Origin: Oxalobacteraceae bacterium | Lineage (GTDB): Bacteria; Pseudomonadota; Gammaproteobacteria; Burkholderiales; Burkholderiaceae_D | Reading direction: 5' to 3' | Assembly: GCA_010024875.1 (NCBI GenBank) | Contig: RGFZ01000007.1 | Coordinates: 1 to 64,000 of the forward strand | Length of the DNA stretch: 64,000 nt | Shown here: piece by piece, positions 9,901-21,151 of the stretch | Numbering within the stretch: the first letter of the stretch is position 1 | Layout of the letters: each line of letters starts with the position of its first letter | Program-made: the position numbers and the translations under genes | The notes under the pieces: generated by a model | What the model was told of the DNA's origin: nothing | Databases searched by the model: none | What the model saw: only the letters and a program-made list of their open reading frames with translations

Positions 9901-10686
9901 CTATGCAGCATCCTCTTCTCTGACCGCCGGGGTGCTGACCGGAGGCTGCCCACGCATCCGATACGCGAGCCCATTCGGGTAGCGCATATCGACGCTCTCT
10001 ATTCTTCCTGCGAGCTGCGCCGAGAGCCTCGGATACGCGAGTACAAACCGATCGATACGGCGCTTGAGCGCATCGCGATCTTGCACCCTGCCCAGCTTCA
10101 GCGTGACGCCATTGTTCAGCTTGGCCGTCCATGCGTAGCGCTTCGATAGCGTGAGCGTTTGCGGGGCAAGCTTCACCGGCGCCAGCCAGACACGCAAGTC
10201 AATCAATCGCTCTGCTACCTCGTGGGCGCTGTTCTCAGGCCCCGCCAGCTGCGGCAGCCTTCCCTCGGATTCCGCTTCATCGATATTGGCGGTGAACAGA
10301 TAGCCATCGACCGATAGCAGGCGGTCATCCTGTTCGCCCCAGGTACCCAGCACCTCGTACTCATCCACGGACACAATCAGCTTGTTTGGCCACTCTCTGC
10401 GTACCGAGGCACGCTGGACCCAGGGCACGGTCTCAAATGCAGCGCGCACCGCACCCAGATCTGCCGTAAAAAAATTGCCCCGCATGCGAGGAAGCGCAGC
10501 GCTGCGCACCGTCGCCGCATCGACATAACGCAATGGCACACCATTTACACCCTGTACCTTCACCACACGCAAATCAAAGAAAGGCTGAAGCGATAACCAG
10601 CGGTAGCCCGCGAACAGCAGACAAAGTACCAGCACGCCAAGCATCGCTCGGGTGATGATGTTCAATGTCCTGATGTCATGCCACAT
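9901..10686 (-). CDS. ftsQ: FtsQ, divisome assembly protein
   Basis: FtsQ is a bitopic inner-membrane protein that links early and late division proteins through FtsB and FtsL. The 261-residue protein starts at the ATG at 10686 (MWHDIRTLN), preceded by the ribosome-binding AGAGGA. A single membrane helix (MLGVLVLCLLFAGYRWL) follows a short cytoplasmic tail. Next comes the POTRA domain (FFDLRVVKVQGVNGVPLRYV) and then the beta domain. A 74-bp purine-rich leader separates it from ddl. Confidence 0.94.
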   Translation of the reverse strand: MWHDIRTLNIITRAMLGVLVLCLLFAGYRWLSLQPFFDLRVVKVQGVNGVPLRYVDAATVRSAALPRMRGNFFTADLGAVRAAFETVPWVQRASVRREWPNKLIVSVDEYEVLGTWGEQDDRLLSVDGYLFTANIDEAESEGRLPQLAGPENSAHEVAERLIDLRVWLAPVKLAPQTLTLSKRYAWTAKLNNGVTLKLGRVQDRDALKRRIDRFVLAYPRLSAQLAGRIESVDMRYPNGLAYRMRGQPPVSTPAVREEDAA

Positions 10687-10760
10687 GCTGTTTGTTCCTC
10701 TGGTCTCTTTGTGTCTTCTTGTCTCGTGTTTTGTTCTATCAGGTTTTTCTCTATGTTGTC
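10687..10760 (-). other. Purine-rich spacer between ddl and ftsQ
   Basis: On the transcribed-sense strand this 74-nt leader is strongly A/G biased, with repeated GACAAnA, ACACGAGACAAGAAGACA-type words and almost no T. It ends in the ftsQ ribosome-binding site AGAGGA. Neighbouring junctions in the cluster overlap or are very short, so this spacer stands out. Confidence 0.5.
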
Positions 10761-11741
10761 TCAGGTCGAGGTGGGCGGTGCCCAGTCCTTCGATGCCTGC
10801 AAATCCAGCGCAGCCATCCGTAATATCTCCACACACAACTGCTCATACGGCATGCCCGAGGCTGCCGCAGACATGGGCACCAGCGAATGACTTGTCATGC
10901 CCGGCGAAGTGTTTATCTCGAGCAGGAAAGGCTGACCATCTGATTCACGGATCATCACATCGGCCCTCGCCCAACCCCGGCAGCCGATCGCGCGGTAGCT
11001 GTCGAGCACCAGCTGCTGCACTTGCTTCTCTAGCGCGACCGGCAGCTGACTCGGGCACAGGTATTGGGTCTCGTCGGAAAAATACTTGTTCTGATAGTCA
11101 TAGTTCGCATCGGGCGCAACAATCCGCACCACCGGCAAAGCACGCGCGGACTCGCCAGTGCCCAGCACCGGACACGTGAGCTCCATACCGCTGATGAATT
11201 CCTCTGCCATCACCGCCTTGTCGAACTTTGCAGCCAGTGCATACGCGTCTGGCAGCTGATCGGCGGACGTCACCTTGGTCAGCCCGAGCGTCGACCCCTC
11301 ATGCGCCGGCTTGACGATCAGTGGCAGACCCAGCTTGGCCGCTACTGCTTTCCAGTCGCTGGTCGCCGACAGCATGTCGAAACGCGGTGTCGACAGGCCA
11401 TTGAACAACCACACACGCTTGGTCATTGCCTTGTCCATCGCAATGGCCGACGCCAGAACGCCGGGACCGGTGTACGGAATGCCCATCTGCTCCAGTGCGC
11501 CCTGAAAGCTGCCATCTTCGCCATAGCGGCCATGCAGCGCGATGAATACGCGATCAAATTGTTCTGCCGCCAGTTCTGCCAATGAGCGCTGCGCTGGATC
11601 GAATGCATGCGCATTCACACCTTGCGATTGCAATGCCTTGAGCACGCCACTGCCCGACATCAGCGAAATCTCGCGCTCCGCAGAGCGTCCGCCAAAAATC
11701 ACACCGACCTTGCCGAATTCGGCGTTCAGATGCGCGCTCAT
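10761..11741 (-). CDS. ddl: D-alanine--D-alanine ligase
   Basis: Ddl makes the D-Ala-D-Ala dipeptide that MurF adds to the peptidoglycan precursor. The 326-residue ATP-grasp protein begins [30 protein letters not shown]; the [11 protein letters not shown] motif is diagnostic. Further motifs are [34 protein letters not shown] and [15 protein letters not shown] (Mg-binding Glu and Asn). It overlaps the murC stop by 4 bp (ATGA), so translation is probably coupled. Confidence 0.97.
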   Translation of the reverse strand: MSAHLNAEFGKVGVIFGGRSAEREISLMSGSGVLKALQSQGVNAHAFDPAQRSLAELAAEQFDRVFIALHGRYGEDGSFQGALEQMGIPYTGPGVLASAIAMDKAMTKRVWLFNGLSTPRFDMLSATSDWKAVAAKLGLPLIVKPAHEGSTLGLTKVTSADQLPDAYALAAKFDKAVMAEEFISGMELTCPVLGTGESARALPVVRIVAPDANYDYQNKYFSDETQYLCPSQLPVALEKQVQQLVLDSYRAIGCRGWARADVMIRESDGQPFLLEINTSPGMTSHSLVPMSAAASGMPYEQLCVEILRMAALDLQASKDWAPPTST

Positions 11742-13168
11742 GCGACCTCCTTGTGAGCGCCACCCGCCGTCAATTGCTGCAAGGCGGCAGGCACACCAGA
11801 AATCGAGCCCGCTCCCATCGTCATCACCACATCACCATCTTTTGCCATCTTCAGCAGTAACTCGGGCATGTCCGCCATATCCTCGACAAATACCAGTTCA
11901 GTCTTGCCCACAACGCGCAGCGCATGCGCAAGCGAGCGTCCATCGGCCGCTGGTATCGGCTGCTCGCCGGCAGCATAGACATCTGCCAGCACCAGCACAT
12001 CCACGGTAGACAGCACTTTCACGAAATCCTCGAACAGGTCGCGTGTGCGCGTGTAGCGGTGTGGCTGGAATGCCAGCACCAGACGCTGACCTGGAAATGC
12101 GCCGCGTGCGGCAGCGATCGTGGCTGCGGTCTCCACCGGATGGTGACCATAGTCATCGACCAGCATGAAGCTGCCACCTTCCGGCAGCGGCAGCTTGCCG
12201 TACTTGGTAAAGCGACGTCCGACACCGGTGAAGTTTTGCAGCGCTTTTTGTATGTGCTCGTCGGCGATGTCCAGCTCGCGAGCGATCGCGATCGCGGCGC
12301 AGGCGTTTTGCACGTTGTGCATGCCCGGCTGATTCAGCCGCACCGGCAACGGCTCATAGTCTTTCTGAAGCACGGTGAATTCCATATGACTATTGACCGC
12401 GCGCGCATCAACCGCGCGCACGTTAGCCTCTTCGTGAAAGCCATAGGTCATCACCATCTTGGAAATGAAAGGCATGATCTCGCGCACATTGCGATCATCA
12501 AGGCATAGAATCGCGACGCCATAAAAAGGCAGCCGATGGGTAAATTCAATGAAGGCCTGTTTCAGTTTCGCGAAACTGTGATCATAGGTTTCCATATGAT
12601 CGGCGTCGATATTCGTGATGACCTCGATAACCGGGGACAAATTCAGGAAAGACGCATCCGATTCATCGGCTTCAGCCACGATGAACTCGCCCGTGCCTAG
12701 CTTGGCATTCGCCCCCGCACTGTTCAGACGACCGCCAATCACGAAGGTCGGATCCAACCCACCCTCGGCGAGAATGCTGGCCACCAGACTGGTGGTCGTG
12801 GTCTTGCCATGGGTGCCCGCTATGGCGATACCACGCTTTAAGCGCATCAACTCGGCCAGCATCACGGCACGTGGCACGATGGGAATGTGACGTGCACGCG
12901 CCGCGATCACTTCTGGATTATTAGGTTGCACTGCGGTCGAGGTCACGATGGCATCTGCGCCATCGACATTTTCTGGTGAATGGCCAATGCGTATGCAGGC
13001 ACCGAGCTCAGCTAGCCGCCGACTAGCCGCATTGCTCGACAGATCAGAACCGGACACGGTGTAGCCAAGGTTCAGCAGCACCTCGGCGATGCCACTCATG
13101 CCGGAGCCACCGATGCCAACGAAGTGTACTTGGCCAACGAAATGTATGTGTTTAACCTTGTGTTTCAT
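11738..13168 (-). CDS. murC: MurC, UDP-N-acetylmuramate--L-alanine ligase
   Basis: MurC adds L-Ala to UDP-MurNAc. The 476-residue protein has the ATP loop [11 protein letters not shown] and the Mur ligase motifs [13 protein letters not shown] and DDYGHHPVE. The start at 13168 is [13 protein letters not shown]. The usual family N-terminus reads [14 protein letters not shown], but here it reads [20 protein letters not shown]. Six residues (HFVGQV) are repeated in frame. The first 38 bp of the coding sequence are also duplicated upstream (13235-13275), so the original ATGA junction with murG now belongs to the upstream copy. An alternative upstream TTG start (13243) is in frame but less likely. 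Confidence 0.95.
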   Translation of the reverse strand: MKHKVKHIHFVGQVHFVGIGGSGMSGIAEVLLNLGYTVSGSDLSSNAASRRLAELGACIRIGHSPENVDGADAIVTSTAVQPNNPEVIAARARHIPIVPRAVMLAELMRLKRGIAIAGTHGKTTTTSLVASILAEGGLDPTFVIGGRLNSAGANAKLGTGEFIVAEADESDASFLNLSPVIEVITNIDADHMETYDHSFAKLKQAFIEFTHRLPFYGVAILCLDDRNVREIMPFISKMVMTYGFHEEANVRAVDARAVNSHMEFTVLQKDYEPLPVRLNQPGMHNVQNACAAIAIARELDIADEHIQKALQNFTGVGRRFTKYGKLPLPEGGSFMLVDDYGHHPVETAATIAAARGAFPGQRLVLAFQPHRYTRTRDLFEDFVKVLSTVDVLVLADVYAAGEQPIPAADGRSLAHALRVVGKTELVFVEDMADMPELLLKMAKDGDVVMTMGAGSISGVPAALQQLTAGGAHKEVA

Positions 13169-13169
13169 G
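13129..13169. repeat. 41-bp direct repeat, copy 1 (inside the murC 5' end)
   Basis: Identical over 41 bp to 13235-13275 in the same orientation, with an offset of 106 bp. It covers the murC start codon and its first twelve codons. The two copies bracket 65 bp of unrelated sequence. Confidence 0.95.
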
Positions 13170-13274
13170 TCAGTGGTGCATCCCCGTTGGCTCCGGCTTC
13201 GCCGCCAGTGAAAGAACGCAGCGCGACGACGCTGCTTGGCCAACGAAATGTATGTGTTTAACCTTGTGTTTCAT
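13170..13274 (-). CDS. 34-codon leader ORF between murG and murC, made by a duplication
   Basis: The frame starts at an ATG (13274) that overlaps the murG TGA as ATGA. It reads [13 protein letters not shown], identical to the murC N-terminus, then [21 protein letters not shown] and a TGA one base before the murC ATG (TGACATG). The ORF therefore sits exactly where the ancestral murC start would have been and bridges murG to the present murC. I see no function for the peptide itself. Its likely role, if any, is to let ribosomes leaving murG reach murC. Expression is inferred, not shown. Confidence 0.45.
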   Translation of the reverse strand: MKHKVKHIHFVGQAASSRCVLSLAAKPEPTGMHH

Positions 13275-13275
13275 G
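13235..13275. repeat. 41-bp direct repeat, copy 2 (murG-murC junction)
   Basis: Perfect copy of 13129-13169. It includes the last bases of murG and the ATG of the leader ORF. The absence of any difference between copies suggests a recent duplication or a copy kept alike by recombination. Confidence 0.95.
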
Positions 13276-14344
13276 AACGTCCCAAAGTTTCCAGCACCTG
13301 CGCAATCGCTTCATTGGCGTCGTGCCTTCCATGCCGGTACGCCGCATCGGCCATGTGCAGGCAACGCTCGCGTGTGAGTGTCTTGATCAGCGATGCCAGC
13401 GCGTCCACATTCAGTTCGCTTTGCGGCTGATGAATCGCCGCACCGGCACTTGCCATCCAGCGCGCGTTGTCACGCTGATGCGATGTGGTCGATGCGATGA
13501 ACGGCACCAGCACACTGGCCACACCGGCTGCACATAATTCAGTCACCGTGATCGCACCGGCACGGCAGATCACGATATCGGCCCACGCATAGCGCGAGGC
13601 CATGTCATCAATGAAATCCACCACGTCGGCATGGACGCGATGTTGCGCATAGAGATCGCGCAGCGCAGCGATATGCTGCCTGCCAGATTGATGCACGACG
13701 CGCGGCCTTTCCGATTCGTCGATCAGCGCCAGTGCCGCAGGCACTGTCTCATTCAACACTTTCGCGCCCAGGCTACCGCCAATGACGAGTAGGTTCAGTG
13801 GGCCGGTACGGGCTGCATAGCGCTGTGCCGGCGAAGGTAATTCGCGTATTTCGCGCCGCACCGGATTGCCGGTCACGAGTACTTTGTGTTGCAGGTCGTC
13901 GCCCTGTGTCGCGAAGCCGAATAGTATTTTTTGGGCGAATGGCAACAATGCCTTGTTTGACATCAGCAGCTCAGCATCGGCATTCACCAACGCCAGCGGC
14001 ACGCCGCAGACTTTCGCCACGACGCCGCCGGGCACCGTCACATAGCCACCCATACCGAGCACCACATCCGGCTTGCGTCGCAACAGTATGGACAGACAAC
14101 TGAAAAAACTGAGCACCAGCTTGATTGCGCCAGTAACCGTATGCAGCAGACCTTTGCCACGGAGTCCGGTGAAATCGATGGCATCGAAATCCACGCCATG
14201 ACGCGGCACGATGTCTGCTTCCATGCCACGTGTGGTGCCTAGCCAGGACACCTGCCAGCCACGCGCGCGCATCGTGTCGGCGATCGCTAAACCGGGGAAA
14301 ATGTGACCGCCAGTGCCAGCGGCCATGATGAGCAGGCGGCTCAT
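13271..14344 (-). CDS. murG: MurG, lipid II synthase (GlcNAc transferase)
   Basis: MurG transfers GlcNAc from UDP-GlcNAc to lipid I on the inner face of the membrane, giving lipid II. The 357-residue protein begins [23 protein letters not shown], with the first G-loop GTGGH. The second loop GGYVTVPGG follows. The C-terminal donor-binding region has [13 protein letters not shown] and [14 protein letters not shown]. The ATG at 14344 overlaps the ftsW stop as ATGA. Confidence 0.97.
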   Translation of the reverse strand: MSRLLIMAAGTGGHIFPGLAIADTMRARGWQVSWLGTTRGMEADIVPRHGVDFDAIDFTGLRGKGLLHTVTGAIKLVLSFFSCLSILLRRKPDVVLGMGGYVTVPGGVVAKVCGVPLALVNADAELLMSNKALLPFAQKILFGFATQGDDLQHKVLVTGNPVRREIRELPSPAQRYAARTGPLNLLVIGGSLGAKVLNETVPAALALIDESERPRVVHQSGRQHIAALRDLYAQHRVHADVVDFIDDMASRYAWADIVICRAGAITVTELCAAGVASVLVPFIASTTSHQRDNARWMASAGAAIHQPQSELNVDALASLIKTLTRERCLHMADAAYRHGRHDANEAIAQVLETLGRS

Positions 14345-15549
14345 GCGCGACCTCCGCGCATCAGTACTCTGTTCTCATAATCAATTCTCAGTAGTACTGC
14401 TAATCCGATACAGTTAATTACTACCCCCGAACCGCCATAACTCATCAGCGGCAAGGTCAGTCCCTTGGTCGGCAGCAGACCGAGATTGACGCCCATGTTG
14501 ATGAATGCCTGCACGCCGATCCAGATACCTATGCCCTTGGCGACGAGCCCGGCGAATACATCATCGACGGCAATGGCCTGACGGCCGATATCGAACGCAC
14601 GGCGCACGATCCAGTAGAAGGCGATGGTCACCAGCAGCACGCCGGCCAGTCCGAGCTCTTCCCCGATCACCGCCAGTAGAAAATCGGTGTGTGCTTCGGG
14701 AAGGTAATGCAGTTTTTCGACGCTACCGCCGAGGCCAACACCAAATAGCTCGCCTCGACCAAAGGCAATCAGCGAGTGTGACAATTGATAGGCTTTGCCC
14801 AGCACGTTTTGTTCGTCCCAGGGATTCATGTAGGCGAGCAAGCGCTCGCGCCGCCATGGCGACAGCAGAATCACCAGCGAAAACACCGCACCCAGCACGC
14901 CGATAATGCCGCTGAACCAAATGATGTTGAAGCCGCCCAGGAATAAGATACCCATTGCGATGCAGACGATCACGCCGAACGCACCCAGATCAGGCTGCAG
15001 CAGCAACAAGCCGCCGACAAATCCGACCGCCAGCGCCATCGGCAGAAAGCCCTTGGTCAGTTTGTGCATGTACTGCTGCTTGCGCAGTGTGAAGTCGGCC
15101 GCGTAAAGGACCATCATCAGCTTCAGAAGTTCGGAAGGCTGCAGGTTCAGGCCGCCAAATCCTATCCAGCGCCGCGCGCCGTTCACGCCCTTGCCAATAC
15201 CAGGAATCAGGACCAGCACCATCAGTACCAGCGAGATGATGAACAGCGTGGGCGCCGCTTTTTGCCATTGCTCTATCTTCAACCGGAAGGCAAACAAACC
15301 TGCCAGCAGACCAATGAAGACGAACATCGTCTGCCGCAGCAGGAAATGATGGTTCTTGTAGTTGGCGTACTTGGGCGAATCCGGCAAGCTGATGGATGCG
15401 GAATACACCATGACGACACCGCCCAACAGCAGCAGCAAGGTGACCCAGACCAGCGGCTGATCGTACTCAAGCATGCTCGAGCGCTGCCCGATACGCACAT
15501 CGGTCGGCGATACCTCGTTCGCTCCGAGCCAGGGCAAGGTCATCTTCAT
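14341..15549 (-). CDS. ftsW: FtsW, SEDS-family septal peptidoglycan polymerase
   Basis: FtsW polymerises lipid II at the septum together with FtsI. The 402-residue protein has about ten membrane helices after a roughly 30-residue cytoplasmic N-terminus. SEDS motifs include [14 protein letters not shown], which carries the conserved catalytic Asp region, and [13 protein letters not shown]. Both ends overlap neighbours by 4 bp (murD upstream, murG downstream), so it sits in a tightly coupled part of the operon. Confidence 0.96.
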   Translation of the reverse strand: MKMTLPWLGANEVSPTDVRIGQRSSMLEYDQPLVWVTLLLLLGGVVMVYSASISLPDSPKYANYKNHHFLLRQTMFVFIGLLAGLFAFRLKIEQWQKAAPTLFIISLVLMVLVLIPGIGKGVNGARRWIGFGGLNLQPSELLKLMMVLYAADFTLRKQQYMHKLTKGFLPMALAVGFVGGLLLLQPDLGAFGVIVCIAMGILFLGGFNIIWFSGIIGVLGAVFSLVILLSPWRRERLLAYMNPWDEQNVLGKAYQLSHSLIAFGRGELFGVGLGGSVEKLHYLPEAHTDFLLAVIGEELGLAGVLLVTIAFYWIVRRAFDIGRQAIAVDDVFAGLVAKGIGIWIGVQAFINMGVNLGLLPTKGLTLPLMSYGGSGVVINCIGLAVLLRIDYENRVLMRGGRA

Positions 15550-17087
15550 GCACTGACCTCCCCGCGCGACAGCCCGACCTCGCGCACTGCATTGATGAAC
15601 ACCTCTGCGCGGTGGGCGTAATTGATGAACATGTCGAAGCTTGCGCAGGCTGGCGAGAGCAGGACAATATCGCCTTCCTTAGCGATCTCGGCAGCGCGCT
15701 CGACAGCCTGCTCCAGCGTCCAGCAATCCGTCAGGGAAACACCGGTGCTGTTCAGCGCCTCGCGTATCGCGGGGCCATCACGACCGATCAACATCACCGC
15801 TTTTGCGTGGCGCTTGACTGGTCCTGTGAGCGACGTGAAATCCTGCCCCTTGCCATCGCCGCCGGCAATGAGTATCAGGCGCGGTTCGTCCCCGGCATTC
15901 AGATCGCCAAGACCCTCGAGTGCTGCGATGGTGGCACCAACATTGGTCCCTTTGCTGTCGTCTACGTACTCGACGCCAGCGATGGTGGTCACGCTCTCCA
16001 CGCGATGCGACTCGCCCTTGTACTGACGCGCCGCATGCAGCAGAGGCGCGAGCGGCAAATCGATCGCGCGGCAGAGCGCCAGCGCAGCAAGCACATTAGC
16101 GGCATTGTGACGGCCGCGTATTTTGAGCGCATCAGCGGGCATCAGGCGGTTCATGAACAGATCGGTCTCGAGCTTGGCCTTGCCGCGTCGCTTTTTCTCA
16201 CTTTTTTCTTCAGTACTCACTGCGAGCATCAGCCAGCGCACACCATGCTCTTCAGTCATTCCGAGACAATCTGCTTCGGCGGGCGCATCGGTGCCAAAGC
16301 TCACCACGCTCGCATCCTTGCCAATCATCTTCATCACGCGCGCATCGTCGCGATTAAGCACGCGTACTGTGTGCGCACCAAAGATGCGCTGCTTGGCTTT
16401 GGCATAGGCTTCCATATCGCCATGCCAGTCGAGGTGATCTTGTGTGAGGTTCAGCACGGTGGCCGCATCAGCGTCCAGCGTGTGCGTACTCCATAACTGG
16501 AAGCTGGAGAGTTCCAGCACCCAGCAATCGGGCAGGCTGTCCTGATCCAGTGCTTCACGCAGTACATCGAGTGCCGCTGGGCTGATATTGCCGGCTACGC
16601 TGACCGACAGGCCGGCCGCGCGACACAGATGGCCGGTCAGGTTGGTCACTGTCGTCTTGCCATTGGTCCCCGTGATCGCCAGTACCTTGGGCTGGTAGCC
16701 GCGCTCTGCTTTTAGCGCGGTCAGTGCCTGTGCAAACAATTCAATCTCGCCCCAGACTGGAATCTGCTTCTCGTGCGCCGCCGGCAATATCGCGGCGAGT
16801 TCTTTGCCGGGCGACAGGCCGGGACTGAGCAGCACCAGATCGATGGCATCGAGCAGCGAGGGCGTGAATTCACCTGCGATGAATTCCGCCGTCGGCACGA
16901 GCTCGCGCAGACTGGCCAGACGCTCAGGGAAGGGACGCGTGTCGGCAACGCGCAGCCGCGCACCGGCGCGTGCGAGCCAGTGCGCGATGGCCAGGCCCGA
17001 TTCACCGAGCCCGAGCACCAGTGCGTGTTTGCCAGCCAAATTCATTCCTTGCGTTTCCATCCCTGTGTTGATTCCTGTGCCGATCAC
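15546..17087 (-). CDS. murD: MurD, UDP-MurNAc-L-Ala--D-glutamate ligase
   Basis: MurD adds D-Glu to UDP-MurNAc-L-Ala. The ATP loop is [11 protein letters not shown], and further Mur ligase motifs are [13 protein letters not shown] and [15 protein letters not shown]. At 513 residues it is a little longer than usual, with an insertion around [17 protein letters not shown]. The start is uncertain. A GTG at 17087 overlaps the mraY TAG by one base. ATGs follow at 17060 and 17045, the latter giving [17 protein letters not shown], closest to the family N-terminus. The longest form is listed. Confidence 0.95.
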   Translation of the reverse strand: MIGTGINTGMETQGMNLAGKHALVLGLGESGLAIAHWLARAGARLRVADTRPFPERLASLRELVPTAEFIAGEFTPSLLDAIDLVLLSPGLSPGKELAAILPAAHEKQIPVWGEIELFAQALTALKAERGYQPKVLAITGTNGKTTVTNLTGHLCRAAGLSVSVAGNISPAALDVLREALDQDSLPDCWVLELSSFQLWSTHTLDADAATVLNLTQDHLDWHGDMEAYAKAKQRIFGAHTVRVLNRDDARVMKMIGKDASVVSFGTDAPAEADCLGMTEEHGVRWLMLAVSTEEKSEKKRRGKAKLETDLFMNRLMPADALKIRGRHNAANVLAALALCRAIDLPLAPLLHAARQYKGESHRVESVTTIAGVEYVDDSKGTNVGATIAALEGLGDLNAGDEPRLILIAGGDGKGQDFTSLTGPVKRHAKAVMLIGRDGPAIREALNSTGVSLTDCWTLEQAVERAAEIAKEGDIVLLSPACASFDMFINYAHRAEVFINAVREVGLSRGEVSA

Positions 17088-18256
17088 TAGCGCAGCTTCA
17101 GCGTTGACAATCCGACCAGCACCAGCATCATGGTGATGATCCAGAAGCGCACGACAACCTGCGTCTCTTTCCAGCCCTTTTGCTCATAGTGGTGATGCAG
17201 CGGCGCCATCAGCAGAACGCGTTTGCCAACACCTGTCCTCATCTTGGTGTACTTGAAGTAGGCGACTTGCAGCATGACGGACAAGGTCTCGACCACAAAG
17301 ACGCCGCCCATGATGAAAAGCACGATCTCTTGGCGGACGATGACTGCAATGGTGCCCAACGCACCCCCAAGCGCCAGTGCGCCGACATCTCCCATGAATA
17401 CCTGCGCTGGATACGCGTTAAACCACAGGAAGGCGAGTCCGGCACCTGCCATAGCGCCGCAGAAAATCAATAATTCGCCGGCACCCGGTATGTGGGGTAT
17501 CAGCAGATACTTCGCATAGGTCGCGCTGCCGGTGAGGTAGGCGAAGAGGCCGAGCGCGGAACCGACCATCACGGTCGGCATGATCGCCAGTCCGTCAAGA
17601 CCATCGGTCAGGTTCACTGCATTACTGGTGCCGACGATGACGAAGTAGGTCAGGGCGATAAAGCCCCAAACCCCGAGCGGGTAGCTGATGGTCTTGAAGA
17701 AGGGCACGATCAAATCGGCCTTGGGCGGCAGATCCATCGAGAAGCCAGACTGCACCCACGCAAGAAACAGTTCCCACACCTTGGAATTGTTGGGACCCGA
17801 TACCGAGAACGCCAGATAGAAAGCAGCCAACAAGCCGATCAGCGATTGCCAGAAATATTTTTCGCGCGAGCGCATGCCGTTCGGGTCTTTGTAGACCACC
17901 TTGCGATAGTCATCGACCCAGCCGATCACACCAAAACCCAGCGTGACGATCAGTACGGGCCAGATGAAACGATTGCTCCAGTCGCCCCACAGCAGCGTCG
18001 ATACACCGATACCGATCAGGATCAGCGCGCCGCCCATGGTAGGCGTACCGGATTTCACCAGATGCGTCTGCGGGCCATCGGTGCGCACTGCCTGTCCTAC
18101 CTTCAGGGTGGTCAGCATGCGAATCACCGCCGGACCGGACAGCAAACCAATCAGCAGCGCTGTCAGTGTCGCGAACACCGCGCGGAAGGTGATGAAATTG
18201 AAGACTCGCAGCGCGCCAAGCTGGTCTTGAAATTGCTGAGCAAGCCAGAGCAACAT
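17087..18256 (-). CDS. mraY: MraY, phospho-MurNAc-pentapeptide translocase (lipid I synthase)
   Basis: MraY links the UDP-MurNAc-pentapeptide to undecaprenyl phosphate in the inner membrane, giving lipid I. The 389-residue protein has about ten membrane helices. Signature motifs are [14 protein letters not shown] with the catalytic Asp residues, [15 protein letters not shown], and [12 protein letters not shown] near the C-terminus. The start ATG at 18256 lies one base after the murF stop. Confidence 0.97.
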   Translation of the reverse strand: MLLWLAQQFQDQLGALRVFNFITFRAVFATLTALLIGLLSGPAVIRMLTTLKVGQAVRTDGPQTHLVKSGTPTMGGALILIGIGVSTLLWGDWSNRFIWPVLIVTLGFGVIGWVDDYRKVVYKDPNGMRSREKYFWQSLIGLLAAFYLAFSVSGPNNSKVWELFLAWVQSGFSMDLPPKADLIVPFFKTISYPLGVWGFIALTYFVIVGTSNAVNLTDGLDGLAIMPTVMVGSALGLFAYLTGSATYAKYLLIPHIPGAGELLIFCGAMAGAGLAFLWFNAYPAQVFMGDVGALALGGALGTIAVIVRQEIVLFIMGGVFVVETLSVMLQVAYFKYTKMRTGVGKRVLLMAPLHHHYEQKGWKETQVVVRFWIITMMLVLVGLSTLKLR

Positions 18257-18257
18257 C

Positions 18258-19619
18258 TCAGTGACCTCCCGCCGAGGCGCCAGTCAGTCTGTCCACCACA
18301 CGCTCCATCTTCATGAAACGCGAACCCTTGACGAGTACACTGGCACCCGAAGGTACGGCAGCGATTTCCTGATTGAGTGTGTCCATTGTGTCGAAATGCC
18401 GAGCTGCGCTGCCGAATGCGAGGCTGGCATGACGAGCCAGTGCGCCCAGCGTGAATAACTGATCGATCTGCCGGGCACGTGCATAGCTGCCGATCTCTTC
18501 ATGGAAAGCAACACCTTCGCTACCGACCTCCCCCATGTCGCCGAGTACCAATGTGCGCGGCGCTGGTGCAGCGGCCAGCACATCGATCGCGGCTCGCACC
18601 GAGTCGGGATTGGCGTTGTAGGTATCATCAATGACCAGCGCGCCGTTGTGCGCGCTCTTGCGCTGCAAGCGACCCGCGACGGGCGTGAACGATTGCAGGC
18701 CGCGCACAATACTGCCGGTATCTATGCCGATGGCGAGCGCCGCAGCACAAGCCGCCAGCGCATTGCGTACATTGTGAATACCAGCTGCCGACAGCGAGAC
18801 ATTGAGGACATGTCCAGCTGCGTTGATTTGCAGATCGCTGCCAAAATCGCGCGGCTGCCACTGGCAGGTCACAGCAGCTCGATCGTCAAGACCGAAGCTC
18901 ATCGTCCGACGATGGCCAGCATAGTCCTGCCACAGCGAAGCGTAGTCATCATCGGCTGGGAATACAGCGTAGCCATTGTTGCCCAACAGTCGGATCACCG
19001 AGCCATTCTCTTCGGCCACTGCGGCAACGCTCGCCATAAATTCCTGATGCTCTCGCTGCGCGTTATTCACCAGACCCACCGTCGGTTCGGCAATCTCGGC
19101 CAGACGCGCGATCTCTCCGGGATGATTCATGCCCATTTCAACCACGGCAGCGCGGTGGGAAGATTCCAGCCTGAACAGCGTCAGCGGCACGCCGATCTCA
19201 TTGTTCAGATTGCCTCGCGTGGACAAATAGTTACCCTCACCAAAAGCGGCCGCAAAAATCGATGCAATCATTTCCTTGACCGTGGTCTTGCCATTGCTGC
19301 CAGTGACGCCAATGACTGGGGTATCAAATTGTCTGCGCCAGAAATTCGCGATCTGGCCCAGCGCATGACGGGTGTCGCTTACCATCAGTGCGGGTAGCGA
19401 AAAACCCTCGAATGCACGCTCAACGATGACCGCTGCCGCCCCCTGCGCGACGACCTCTGGTAAAAACTCATGCGCATCGAAGCGCTCGCCACGCAATGCG
19501 ACGAACAGGTTGCCTTTGGCTACCGCCTTGCTGTTGGTGGACACGCCATCAATGCTGGCGTTGGCGGTCATCCGTGCCCCGGGCAATACCTTCAGCAAAT
19601 CAGAGAGGCTCGCACGCAT
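18258..19619 (-). CDS. murF: MurF, UDP-MurNAc-tripeptide--D-Ala-D-Ala ligase
   Basis: MurF attaches the D-Ala-D-Ala made by Ddl to complete the pentapeptide. The 453-residue protein has the ATP loop [11 protein letters not shown], the [14 protein letters not shown] motif and [15 protein letters not shown], which is typical of MurF. The start ATG at 19619 overlaps the murE TGA by one base (TGATG). Confidence 0.97.
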   Translation of the reverse strand: MRASLSDLLKVLPGARMTANASIDGVSTNSKAVAKGNLFVALRGERFDAHEFLPEVVAQGAAAVIVERAFEGFSLPALMVSDTRHALGQIANFWRRQFDTPVIGVTGSNGKTTVKEMIASIFAAAFGEGNYLSTRGNLNNEIGVPLTLFRLESSHRAAVVEMGMNHPGEIARLAEIAEPTVGLVNNAQREHQEFMASVAAVAEENGSVIRLLGNNGYAVFPADDDYASLWQDYAGHRRTMSFGLDDRAAVTCQWQPRDFGSDLQINAAGHVLNVSLSAAGIHNVRNALAACAAALAIGIDTGSIVRGLQSFTPVAGRLQRKSAHNGALVIDDTYNANPDSVRAAIDVLAAAPAPRTLVLGDMGEVGSEGVAFHEEIGSYARARQIDQLFTLGALARHASLAFGSAARHFDTMDTLNQEIAAVPSGASVLVKGSRFMKMERVVDRLTGASAGGH

Positions 19620-21151
19620 CAGTGGCCTCCGTAACGTGTGGCACGCGTGGCCAGCGCCAGCGCGGCATGATCGGCGTCGCGGAAGGCGAGCTTCTTGCCT
19701 CTGATTTCCTGAAAATCTTCATGGCCTTTGCCAGCCACCAGCACCACGTCATTCTTGCCGGCATGGCGTATCGCAGACAGGATCGCGTTGGCACGATCCT
19801 CGATTACTTGGATCCGGTCTTTGCTGGCATCCGCAGTACCACTGAGTATCTGCGCAATGATCTCCGAGGGATTTTCACTGCGTGGATTGTCGCTGGTGAT
19901 CACCAGATGATCGGCTGCCAGCGCTACCCCACCCATCTGCGCGCGCTTGCCCGGATCACGATCACCGCCACAGCCGAACACGCACCACAGCTGACCATGG
20001 CGCGCATCGGCCACTTGCCGGAGCGTGTGCAAGGCCTTTTCCAGTGCATCGGGCGTGTGCGCATAATCGATCACAGCCAACGGACCATCGTTGCCGCCCA
20101 GCTGCTGCATGCGCCCCGGCACGGCCACCAGCGATTCCAGATGACGGATCACGCTATTCCATGCGAGACCACGTGCAAACAACACGCCGGCCACCGCCAG
20201 CACATTGCTGACATTGAAGCGTCCAATCAGGTGCGTGCGCACGTTGCCATTACCGAAGGGTGAGGACAGCTGAAAGCTGGCTCCATGCTGGCTGATGCGA
20301 ATATCGGAAGCGGACAGCACAGCGGTATCCGGCGCTGAAGCCCCCTCGACCGTGTAGCCCAACACCTCGACGCGAGGCTGGCGCGCGCTGAGTTGCGCCA
20401 GCCGACGCAACCCCATCGGATCATCCAGGTTGATGACGGCATGTTGCAATCCGGGCCAGTCAAACAATTTAGCCTTGGCCGATTCGTATGCCGCCATGTC
20501 GCCATGAAAATCGAGATGGTCGCGTGTGAAATTCGTCAGCACGGCGACATCGACATGCAGATCATCCAGTCTGCGCTGCACCAACCCGATTGATGAGGCT
20601 TCGATCGCCAATGCCTTGGCGCCGCTGCTGCGCTGTGCGGCTAGCTGACGCGCGAGCTGAACTGCATCGGGTGTGGTGAAACCTGTGGGCACAAAGTCGC
20701 CGCACTCGCCATGTCGATACAGACCAACGCCCAGCGTACCAATCACACTGGTCGGCAAGCCGTCACGCGATAGCGCCTGCCCCAGCCACTGGGTGCAGGA
20801 GGTCTTGCCATTGGTACCAGTCACTGCAACGCTAAACATCCCACTATCTGGCTTGCCGTACCAATCATGCGCAATACGACCGGCGCTTGAAGCGAGCCCG
20901 GTCACGCCGCGATGTTCAATCTTCCATTCTGGTCGCCATTGAAAATCACCCGATGTATCAAACAACACAGCTCTTGCACCGGATTCAATCGCTTGCGATA
21001 TGTAGTTACGACCATCGCCATTCTCGCCGGGACAGGCGATAAATACATCGCCGCGCTGGATACGGCGCGAATCGAGCGAGAGCTGTGCTGACGGCGCAAT
21101 ATCGCGCAGCCAGCGGCTCAGGTCTGTTGTCTCGAACATAGCCGCTGCCAT
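19619..21151 (-). CDS. murE: MurE, UDP-MurNAc-tripeptide synthetase (meso-DAP adding)
   Basis: MurE adds the third amino acid of the stem peptide. The 510-residue protein has the ATP loop GTNGKTSCTQWL. The motif SDNPRSENP contains DNPR, which in this family marks meso-diaminopimelate rather than lysine specificity. The ATG at 21151 overlaps the ftsI stop as TGATG. A GTG three bases upstream and an ATG at 21139 (MFETTD) are alternative starts. Confidence 0.96.
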   Translation of the reverse strand: MAAAMFETTDLSRWLRDIAPSAQLSLDSRRIQRGDVFIACPGENGDGRNYISQAIESGARAVLFDTSGDFQWRPEWKIEHRGVTGLASSAGRIAHDWYGKPDSGMFSVAVTGTNGKTSCTQWLGQALSRDGLPTSVIGTLGVGLYRHGECGDFVPTGFTTPDAVQLARQLAAQRSSGAKALAIEASSIGLVQRRLDDLHVDVAVLTNFTRDHLDFHGDMAAYESAKAKLFDWPGLQHAVINLDDPMGLRRLAQLSARQPRVEVLGYTVEGASAPDTAVLSASDIRISQHGASFQLSSPFGNGNVRTHLIGRFNVSNVLAVAGVLFARGLAWNSVIRHLESLVAVPGRMQQLGGNDGPLAVIDYAHTPDALEKALHTLRQVADARHGQLWCVFGCGGDRDPGKRAQMGGVALAADHLVITSDNPRSENPSEIIAQILSGTADASKDRIQVIEDRANAILSAIRHAGKNDVVLVAGKGHEDFQEIRGKKLAFRDADHAALALATRATRYGGH

